A stretch of DNA of 16,958 bases, taken from JBGSKY01 sp041740995 (GTDB lineage: Bacteria > Planctomycetota > Planctomycetia > Pirellulales > Pirellulaceae). Below the pieces are notes generated by a model. That model did no database searches and was not told where the DNA came from. It was given only the letters and a program-made list of their open reading frames with translations. The translations under genes and the position numbers were made by a program. Positions 1-6,574 of the stretch are shown here, one piece after another (the stretch's first letter is position 1; each line of letters starts with the position of its first letter). The DNA is taken from contig JBGSKY010000288.1 of NCBI GenBank assembly GCA_041740995.1, positions 1 to 16,958 of the forward strand, given 5' to 3'.

Positions 1-1
1 T

Positions 2-169
2 ACGATTGCGACTGAGCAAGTTTGTGAGTTGCTTAGGAAGCTTCGCAAGGCACACCGTAAACCCATCACGGTTGTATTAGACGACGCGCGCTATCAGCGA
101 AACCAAGGCGCAATCGCGTTAGCGGTCGGGCTTGATATCGAGTTCCTTTTCCTGCCCGCATACTCGATC
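2..169 (+). pseudogene. IS630-family transposase, C-terminal DDE fragment (remnant)
   Basis: The frame is open from the window edge and reads as the C-terminal part of an IS630/Tc1-type DDE endonuclease. It has the characteristic stretch VVLDDARYQRNQ, which carries the second catalytic Asp region, and then FLFLPAYS, which in intact IS630 proteins is followed by PNLNxIE and the final catalytic Glu. Here the match stops right after LPAYS and the frame passes into an unrelated LamG-like sequence, so the catalytic Glu and the C-terminus are missing. What lies before position 1 is not visible, so the element may be longer upstream. It cannot encode an active transposase from what is seen. The family call is from recognised motifs; the end near 169 is my estimate of the junction. 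Confidence 0.7.
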
Positions 170-544
170 GCGTTCTGGTTCAAAACCACCGCGCAAAATA
201 TTCGACTTTGCTAGGCCAAACGATACTCCAGCTACAACAATCGCTGGAGTGATCATGTCTTGGAGATCGCCGGTGGCAAAGTGCGGTTCCAACTCCACGG
301 TGACAACGCACTCGAAACCAATACCGCGTTCAATGATGGCAACTGGCACCATGGCATGACCAGCGTCGGCGAGGGTGGTCAACGTTTGCGCGTCGATGGC
401 AAACTGATCGGTACCGGCAAACTGACACGACGAATAAAAACCAGCAATCGTTTGGGGCTTGATATCGGTTCCGGCGCAGAACGCGGCATCGTGTCCATCG
501 ATGAGGTCCAGATTCTTGGCTGGAAAATGGGGGCAGGAAAATAA
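168..544 (+). pseudogene. LamG-like (concanavalin A-like jellyroll) domain, truncated C-terminal remnant
   Basis: The reading frame that carries the transposase fragment continues as IAFWFKTTAQN, then reaches a TAG stop at 212-214. It resumes in the same frame as AKRYSSYNNRWSDHVLEIAGG, HGDNALETNTAFNDGNWHH, LRVDGKLIGTGKL and SIDEVQILG, ending at a TAA at 542-544. These are typical LamG/laminin-G-like jellyroll strands (W-F-K-T near the start, NDGxWHH, VDGxLxG, DEVQI near the end), as found at the C-termini of large secreted planctomycete proteins. The N-terminal host protein is absent and replaced by the transposase piece, and the domain is broken by a stop, so I call it a pseudogene. A short ORF restarting at 260 (TTG) is possible but would encode only about half the domain, without a signal peptide. 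Confidence 0.6.
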
Positions 545-616
545 TTTCGGCTACGGTATGTCTAAGATTTTATTGCCCCCATTTTCTTGCCAAAAGCTTT
601 AGCCAAAATAGTCAAG

Positions 617-2473
617 ATGAATTCATCTAATCTCTATCGCGTTCATGCTAAATGGTTGTTCGCAGTGCTGTTCCTCACGGTCGTTTGCAGCCGACCAGCA
701 AAGGCAGTCGAACTTTTCAATAGCGAAGTCCTAGTATATGGTGCGACACCTGGTGGAATTGCAGCGGCGGTGAGTGCCTCCAAGGATGGGCACTCGGTAA
801 CGCTGGTTGAGCCGACCAATCGCATTGGCGGGTTGCTTACTTGCGGATTGAGCTATACCGACTTTCGTTCTTTTGAGTCGCTAACCGGATTTTTTCTTGA
901 ATTAGCTGATCGTGTTGAGAGACATTATGTCGTTAAATACGGCAAGGGATCGGCCCAAGTGAAGGCCTGTTTTCGAGGCACTCACGGCGAACCGTCCGTC
1001 AATTTGCTTATTCTTGAGCAGATGATAGGTGAGCAAACGAATATCAAAGTCATCAAGCAATCTTCGATCAACGCCGTTGAGGTGAGTCCGCTAAAGCTTG
1101 GCCGTCGGCGGATCGTTTCTGCAAGCTTTCGCGATCAGCAATCCAATTTGAAAAAGCTTACCGCCAAAGTCTTCATCGACGGTAGTTATGAAGGCGACTT
1201 GATGGCTCTCGCTGGTGAACCGTACCACGTGGGGCGTGAGTCGCGAGCTCAATATGGCGAGCTGTTGGCCGGAAATGAACGCGGTGAAGCCGATGGTCAG
1301 GTGCAAGGTTACAACCTGCGATTGATCATGACGGATGTGGAAGCGAACAAGCGGATGCCTGTGGCACCTGAAGGATACAATCGCGACGATTTTGTCGGTG
1401 TACTACCGCACTTCGCCTCGAAGAAACTTGTGAAGGTTTTCGCTGACGGCCACGATGGAATTTATCGCGCTCATGTACCGTGTCTTCCCAATGGGAAAAC
1501 TGATGTCAACGACACGCCAAGGGCTCCGGTTCGATTGTCGATGCCTGATATCAACGACGGGTATCCCGATGGCGACGCGACGACACGAGCAGAGATCATT
1601 CGGCAGCATTACTACTACAACGTTGGGCTGCTTTACTTTCTACAGAACGATTTCGAAGTGCCCGCAGCGATCCGCGAAGACGCGAGTCGGTTTGGCTGGT
1701 GCAAGGACGAGTTCGAAGAGACGGGCGGCATTCCACCTCAGCTTTACATTCGTGAAGCTCGTCGGATGATTGGTCAGTATGTCTTTACCGGTCGCGACAC
1801 AGAACAGACTGAAGGCGACTCGCGAGCAAAGCTTCATACCGACAGCATTGCGATCGGTGACTACGTTCATAATTGCCACGGGACCGGACGTGAAGGAACT
1901 CGCTTCGATGGAAAACATACGGGCGAGTTTTACAAGCCTGTTCCGCCTTATCAAATCCCCTACGGCGTAATTGTGCCACAGAAGAGCGAAAACCTGCTGG
2001 CACCGGTCGCTTGTTCTGCCAGTCATTTTGGCTTTGGCGCATTGCGGTTAGAACCGGTTTGGTGTTCGCTTGGTCAAGCTGCCGGTTGGGCAGCAGCAGA
2101 GTGCATTGAAGATCATGAATCGGTCCAACGAGTGAACGTGCAATCTCTACAAGCACGCCTTCATCAAGACAAAAGCGCTACGATTTACGTCGCTGATATT
2201 CCGCCTAGTTCGTCTCACTTTGGTATCATTCAACGCATCGGCACGCTTGGCGGTTTGCATGGAATTTCCGATGCAAATCAGCTCAAACCAGCATCGCTTG
2301 GTGGTCAATACTGTGAAGCCCTTCCAGGTCACTTCGCCGAACTTCATAAGCCGATCGATGACGCGTTAGCCGACCGTTGGACCCAATCGATTCCGCGTTC
2401 CAAAGCGTCAATTAGGAACACGGAGGGAGCAACGCTAACTCGAGCGCAGTGGTTAGGTCTGATCACGAATTGA
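617..2473 (+). CDS. Secreted FAD-dependent oxidoreductase (FAD_oxidored family)
   Basis: This 618-residue protein is probably exported. I start it at ATG 617, because the TTG at 587 would only add ten residues ahead of a good signal peptide: polar N-region, hydrophobic core LFAVLFLTVVCS, cleavage after AKA at about residue 30. There is no twin-arginine motif and no clear Shine-Dalgarno. Next comes a Rossmann FAD-binding fold, VLVYGATPGGIAAA (residues 38-51), with the acidic ribose-binding residue in VTLVEP (about 65), then IGGLLTCGLSYTD. A further family block, FIDGSYEGDLMALAG, begins near residue 186. These blocks mark the FAD-dependent oxidoreductases often mislabelled 'xanthan lyase' and abundant in planctomycetes. 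The substrate is unknown; a polysaccharide or other carbon compound in the periplasm is a guess. It stands alone, facing the signalling gene that ends at 2601. Confidence 0.88.
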   Translation: MNSSNLYRVHAKWLFAVLFLTVVCSRPAKAVELFNSEVLVYGATPGGIAAAVSASKDGHSVTLVEPTNRIGGLLTCGLSYTDFRSFESLTGFFLELADRVERHYVVKYGKGSAQVKACFRGTHGEPSVNLLILEQMIGEQTNIKVIKQSSINAVEVSPLKLGRRRIVSASFRDQQSNLKKLTAKVFIDGSYEGDLMALAGEPYHVGRESRAQYGELLAGNERGEADGQVQGYNLRLIMTDVEANKRMPVAPEGYNRDDFVGVLPHFASKKLVKVFADGHDGIYRAHVPCLPNGKTDVNDTPRAPVRLSMPDINDGYPDGDATTRAEIIRQHYYYNVGLLYFLQNDFEVPAAIREDASRFGWCKDEFEETGGIPPQLYIREARRMIGQYVFTGRDTEQTEGDSRAKLHTDSIAIGDYVHNCHGTGREGTRFDGKHTGEFYKPVPPYQIPYGVIVPQKSENLLAPVACSASHFGFGALRLEPVWCSLGQAAGWAAAECIEDHESVQRVNVQSLQARLHQDKSATIYVADIPPSSSHFGIIQRIGTLGGLHGISDANQLKPASLGGQYCEALPGHFAELHKPIDDALADRWTQSIPRSKASIRNTEGATLTRAQWLGLITN

Positions 2474-2600
2474 TCGGAAGGCATGTTTTGGAGTAGGCCG
2501 GGATCGGTCGTAGTCGACTTTTGAAGAGGGTAACTTTTGTAAGCAAGGTCTAAGGCTCTACTCGCAATTCCCTATTCAACACCAACTCGATCGAATTCAT

Positions 2601-5114
2601 TTACGCTGCTTCACGGACTCGATTCGACACTACACCTCTTAGATATGCTCGCAGGACTGCACCGCATGTTTCAATCAAGTCCTGCATGATAGGCAAGAGC
2701 CCTTCCAAGTCAGCCATCGTCTTTCGTTCGAGATTTCTATTCAAGTGGTTTGCGATCCTTGCGATATGATCCATATCAATTGCATCGGCGACAGATGCAA
2801 TCATTTCCAAGCGTCGCGAAAGTGTTCCAATGTCGCCATTATCGAAAGCGTACATCGCACGCTCTAAGTGATGTCCCAGATCGACAACGCGGCGGTTATC
2901 GTAGTCAGTCAAGACGAACGAACTGTCGACTCGCCAACCTGTTTGCATGGTCGTGAATCGATCTACCAGTTCTGGATCAAAACGCGTGCCACTGGCAAGT
3001 TGTAAGTGCAAGAAGGCTTCTTCGACCTTTAATGCAGGACGCTCCGATGTGCCGGTGACCAATTCGTCATACGCATTGACCAAGCCAACAATTCGCGCTG
3101 CGATCGGAATCTCAAGTCCGCATGGCAAATTTGATGGTTGATCGCGTCCATCGAAGCGGCACAGATGGAATCGCAGTACGTTTGTCAGCTCGACACTATG
3201 AAATGCAGCTTGAACAATCGCCACACCGTTTTCGCAATGCTCAAGCCGCATTTGCCGCGTGAGCTGTTTGCTATGATCCTGTAGGATATTGTCAGGCACG
3301 CTGATCATGCCGACGTCATGCAAAAGCGCTGCAATTTCCAAGACATAGAGATCGCGAACACTGAGCAATCCCCGAGCCAATGAAATTGCCAGCTCGGCAA
3401 CACGCTGCGAATGTATCGCTGTCGGCGGATGTTTGTAAAGCAAAGCGGTGTGCAACGAAACTGCGGCCTGATAAGAAATTGGCAAGTCTTCGCGTCGCAA
3501 CTCAAGTTTTGTGTTAGCGGATTTTGTATTTTTAGACGAGGCCAACTCCTCGACATTTTCAGAGTAAAGCTGGGTCTGGTTTCGACCAAGATGTTTCGCT
3601 GCGTACAACGCCTTGTCAGCTTGCTCGATTAATCCCTGCGAAGTAGCTGCGTCGAAAATTGATGACGAGACGCCAACACTGGTCGTAACTGCATACGGCA
3701 CGGCAAGATTTGATTCGATCGCGATACGGACTTTCTCTGCGAGTTTAAGACCGTTTTCTATCTTGTAGCCAGGCAAAATAATGCAGAACTCTTCTCCGCC
3801 ATATCGCCCAAAAAAACCTTCAGATTCAATCGCGGCCTTGGCGACCTTTACAACATCTTTTAGCACAGCATCTCCGACTGCGTGACCGTGAACGTCGTTG
3901 AGCTTTTTAAAATGATCGACGTCCATCATGATACCAATAATGCCATCGGTATACTGCTCTTTGTTACACCAGCAGTCATCGAGAAATTCGAAGAGTGCGC
4001 GACGATTGTGGGCTCCTGTCAGCGCGTCACGCGAGGCGAGTTCGCGGAGTGCATCGTTTTGGCGTCGAATTTGTTCTTTGTTGATCTCCAACTCACGAAA
4101 CGCTTTCAGCAAATCCTTACGTTGCGCTTCGATCTGCGTCACATTTTCGAAACTGACCAACACACCAGCCAAAGCATCTGACGCATCGAAGATCGGCGTC
4201 GCATTGGTATTGAAAACTTGCAACCCTGAGTTTTGGCTTTTCAGTTCAACGGTTTTAGTGCAGGCAAGTTTCGTTTCAAACGCCTGGTGCCATGGTAAGG
4301 GCTGATCGTCTTGTTGGTTCCAATCAAATTGGTCAAGATTTCCGCCAATGCACTGTTCTCGGGTCACTTGGCAAGCGGTTGAGAAAGCATCGTTGATGAC
4401 CATGATTCGAGCGTCGCAATCAAGCAAGACAATGCCGCTGGAAATGGTGTCCAAAGTGTTTCTTACGCGTGTCGGGACAGCATTCTTTGGGTCCATAAAC
4501 GACAACGTTCGCTTGAGGAACAAACCGAAGCTTATGAGATTTAGGAGAGCGATAAAGCCGGAGACGCTGAGCAATCGTCCAAGCGGAGTTTCATGCCAAT
4601 AAAGTGGAACGAAATCGGCTTGGATCGACAACCAAGCTGCACCATTCTTGCTGATCGGAATTGTCAGCGTATCAGCCTCGCTCTCTTGTCGTGGGAGATA
4701 TCGCTTCCACCAAGACGGCTCATCGCGAGTGGGCAGATCGATCTCGCAAATCCGAATTCCGTCAGAACGTTCGATCTTTAAACTTTTTAGCTCGGCCTGC
4801 TCCTCGACAATGTTTTCGACTCGCATCGGAAAACTGGCCGGTCCAAAGCGTTCCAGAATTTCGCTGCACTGGTTCGCTAGTGCGCGGCAAGCATCTTCGC
4901 GCTTGGACATTAGAGATCGATTTTCTAGATCAATTAGACCAATCGATGCAGCGATCACAACCGGACTCAATGAGAGCACGATCAGTGTGACTAAGATTTT
5001 GTGTCGCGGATTAACTTTTCGCATCGAAAATTTAACAGAGTTCAGAACGCTCCAATCTGCGCACGAAGCATCCCTTAAATTTTCGATTTTCAGCGACCAA
5101 AAGCTTAGCCGCAT
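2601..5114 (-). CDS. Membrane signalling protein: PAS - GGDEF - degenerate HD-GYP - HPt-like
   Basis: 837 residues from ATG 5114; an internal ATG at 5024 (residue 31) sits just before the first membrane helix and is an equally good start. Helices at about 39-61 and 181-201 flank a periplasmic sensor segment. Then follow a PAS-like domain (about 215-325), a short coiled coil (326-360) and a GGDEF domain (361-518) with an intact active-site GGEEF (439-443) and the MMDVDHFKKLND metal/substrate region, so c-di-GMP synthesis is likely. The product-inhibition RxxD site is absent (ESEG there). A HD-GYP-like domain follows (about 545-725) with H568, HD 599-600, HxxxG (626-630) and AARIVGLVNAYDELV, but the GYP motif reads DQP (658-660) and one His of the HH pair is Leu. 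Residues about 745-815 resemble an HPt four-helix bundle without the phospho-His. Synthesis is better supported than degradation. Confidence 0.92.
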   Translation of the reverse strand: MRLSFWSLKIENLRDASCADWSVLNSVKFSMRKVNPRHKILVTLIVLSLSPVVIAASIGLIDLENRSLMSKREDACRALANQCSEILERFGPASFPMRVENIVEEQAELKSLKIERSDGIRICEIDLPTRDEPSWWKRYLPRQESEADTLTIPISKNGAAWLSIQADFVPLYWHETPLGRLLSVSGFIALLNLISFGLFLKRTLSFMDPKNAVPTRVRNTLDTISSGIVLLDCDARIMVINDAFSTACQVTREQCIGGNLDQFDWNQQDDQPLPWHQAFETKLACTKTVELKSQNSGLQVFNTNATPIFDASDALAGVLVSFENVTQIEAQRKDLLKAFRELEINKEQIRRQNDALRELASRDALTGAHNRRALFEFLDDCWCNKEQYTDGIIGIMMDVDHFKKLNDVHGHAVGDAVLKDVVKVAKAAIESEGFFGRYGGEEFCIILPGYKIENGLKLAEKVRIAIESNLAVPYAVTTSVGVSSSIFDAATSQGLIEQADKALYAAKHLGRNQTQLYSENVEELASSKNTKSANTKLELRREDLPISYQAAVSLHTALLYKHPPTAIHSQRVAELAISLARGLLSVRDLYVLEIAALLHDVGMISVPDNILQDHSKQLTRQMRLEHCENGVAIVQAAFHSVELTNVLRFHLCRFDGRDQPSNLPCGLEIPIAARIVGLVNAYDELVTGTSERPALKVEEAFLHLQLASGTRFDPELVDRFTTMQTGWRVDSSFVLTDYDNRRVVDLGHHLERAMYAFDNGDIGTLSRRLEMIASVADAIDMDHIARIANHLNRNLERKTMADLEGLLPIMQDLIETCGAVLRAYLRGVVSNRVREAA

Positions 5115-5303
5115 CGCGACTTTGAATCAGCGACTTACCATGATCGCTTGCAGATTGTCAGCAATACCCAATCTACCGGCAAAAAGTCGCGTCGCGAGAT
5201 GTAGGGTCGCCAGTCACCTTTCAAATTGTGCCATCTAGCGAAACGGTAGCGAATGTGGAGGCTGTCAGCATTGCAACGGTCGAATCGCATACCCGAAGCC
5301 GAT

Positions 5304-5501
5304 TCAATTGCCGAAATCTTGTTCAGCTTCGGCGCGTACTTCGGCGTTCCCGTAGCTGTCTAAATCGACATGCAAGACCATCGGCTCACAGCAGATCGGA
5401 CAATCCTCAACATAGTCTTGGTGATGACCGGCTGAGATGTCAATTTCAATAACAATTTCCTCACCGCAATGGCTACAAACGTAAACTGCTTCTTCGTTCA
5501 T
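5304..5501 (-). CDS. CPXCG motif-containing cysteine-rich protein
   Basis: A 65-residue protein starting at the ATG at 5501, chosen over a TTG two codons upstream because AGAGG (complement of 5509-5513) lies 7 bases before it, one of the better ribosome binding sites here. It has two cysteine pairs, CSHC (C9, C12) and CPIC (C34, C37, with C38 following), and the family's spacer SAGHHQDYVEDCPICCEP followed by VLHVD. This is the small CPXCG cysteine-rich family found across proteobacteria and planctomycetes; the paired cysteines suggest a zinc ribbon, but no function is established. The tail (about residues 47-65) is acidic. It lies downstream of the signalling gene on the same strand, 189 bases away from that gene's longer start, so it is encoded upstream in transcription order but probably is not co-transcribed. 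Confidence 0.88.
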   Translation of the reverse strand: MNEEAVYVCSHCGEEIVIEIDISAGHHQDYVEDCPICCEPMVLHVDLDSYGNAEVRAEAEQDFGN

Positions 5502-5979
5502 AATCAATCCTCTACTGACGAATTAACAAACGCTCCAAGATTAAAGTGTAACGATTTGAACAGGACAAAGTTGTTTTCGATTGTCACTTTCTTGCGAATT
5601 CAAAGTTTACAATTCTAGCTGCGGCGGCTCTCCGCAAGGCGAATCTCTGCCTGTTCACCTTCGATGCTTGTGAGGTGATTGAAGTGCGGTTCCCGAGTTG
5701 TTCTAAAGCGTTAGAATGTCAGTCAAAAGACGGTCGAGGTTGGTTGACGGCGGATCATCGAACGCCGGTTCGACTTCCAACAACTATTTACAGGACAGGT
5801 CCTGGCCTACGATTGGCGAAAGTTGATGGAACTGATTATTGAATTGCAGTTGACTACCAACCTGTCCAAAGGCATCCGTATTGTCGGACACCTTTTAACC
5901 CCTGATCAATGTCGCACGACCTGCTTCCAAAACCGTGAGACTCGTTAGCAGAACGTCTGGCTAACTTAAAATACAAAAC
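5502..5979. other. Long intergenic region with inverted repeats
   Basis: This stretch separates two divergent genes, so it should hold both promoters. I see no convincing gene. It contains three notable inverted repeats: TTCTAA-agcg-TTAGAA at 5701-5716; CAGGAC-ag-GTCCTG at 5791-5804, whose GGACAGGT (5793-5800) also has a distant complement ACCTGTCC at 5860-5867; and the strong hairpin at 5944-5965 listed separately. A short ORF at 5826-5948 is open without a start signal or recognisable family and is not called. No tRNA fits the T-arm-like GGTTCGA at 5767-5773, since no pairing stem follows. Confidence 0.5.
5944..5965 (+). promoter_or_regulatory. Hairpin just upstream of the DUF2760-Hsp70 operon
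   Basis: GTTAG (5944-5948) pairs with CTAAC (5961-5965), and CAGA (5949-5952) pairs with TCTG (5956-5959), with one bulged G at 5960 and an ACG loop. That is nine pairs with a single bulge, 14 bases before the ATG at 5980, followed by the A-rich TTAAAATACAAAAC. Its position suggests an operator or a 5'-leader structure that could act on translation start of the DUF2760 gene. It is not followed by a U-tract, so it is not a normal terminator. Whether a promoter lies before or within it cannot be told by eye. Confidence 0.4.
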
Positions 5980-6549
5980 ATGAAAATCAGCTTAGCCTTT
6001 AAAGCATTCTTCGCAGCGCTATTTAAACCGTCAGCCGCTGTCGCGATTCAAAAAGCGCTCGAATCTAATGACATTGGCGAGTCTGCGGTCTCTGCTTCGA
6101 AGTCTTCGACATCAAGCGGTGATCGTCCGGCGTCGACGGTCACCAGGTCACCGAAGTCTATGACGACCGCGAGCAATCGCAGCGACGCTTTGACGGTGCT
6201 GGCCGCTCTGCAACGCGAAGCTCGGTTTCTTGATCTAATTCAGGAACCGCTCACCGCATACAGTGACGCTCAGGTTGGAGCCGCCGCTCGAGATGTCCTT
6301 CGTGACTCTAACCAAGTTCTGCAGCGCATGTTTGCTATCAAGCCGTTGGTCGATATCGAAGAAGGAGCCATGATCGATCTTGATGATAAACCAAATGCGT
6401 CGCGCGTTAAAATTGTTGGCTCAAAGTCGTCGAACGCAAAGCAAGCGACTGTGCTGCACCAGGGCTGGGTTGCAACAACGACAAACATTCCGATCTGGAC
6501 CGGCGATCCAGCCGATCAAATGGTCCTGATGCCGACCGAAGTCGAATAA
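5980..6549 (+). CDS. DUF2760 domain-containing protein (Hsp70 partner)
   Basis: A 189-residue protein, ATG at 5980 in an A-rich context without a Shine-Dalgarno. The N-terminus carries the family's short amphipathic stretch LAFKAFFAALF (residues 5-15), followed by a Ser/Thr/Pro-rich low-complexity segment (about 35-66). The DUF2760 core runs from about 69: ALTVLAALQREARFLDLIQE, then YSDAQVGAAARDVLRDS (95-111), and ends with LHQGWVATT and MVLMPTEVE. No catalytic residues are known for the family. It ends 25 bases before the Hsp70-like gene on the same strand, and DUF2760 genes usually sit next to this type of Hsp70 homologue, so a co-chaperone or client-adaptor role is a reasonable inference. 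The function is not established. Confidence 0.85.
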   Translation: MKISLAFKAFFAALFKPSAAVAIQKALESNDIGESAVSASKSSTSSGDRPASTVTRSPKSMTTASNRSDALTVLAALQREARFLDLIQEPLTAYSDAQVGAAARDVLRDSNQVLQRMFAIKPLVDIEEGAMIDLDDKPNASRVKIVGSKSSNAKQATVLHQGWVATTTNIPIWTGDPADQMVLMPTEVE

Positions 6550-6574
6550 AATCTGTAAAGAAATTTCGAAGTTG

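Noticed and set aside
4648..5238. Plus-strand ORF of 196 residues
   Set aside because: It runs antisense over the N-terminus of the signalling protein, whose domain content is convincing; no motif is seen in this one.
5767..5778. GGTTCGA resembling a tRNA T-arm
   Set aside because: The flanking bases do not pair as a T-stem and no acceptor, D or anticodon arm can be drawn around it.
5826..5948. Short plus-strand ORF of 40 codons in the 5502-5979 gap
   Set aside because: No ribosome binding site, no recognised family, and its end overlaps the strong hairpin at 5944-5965; may be chance or a decayed gene.
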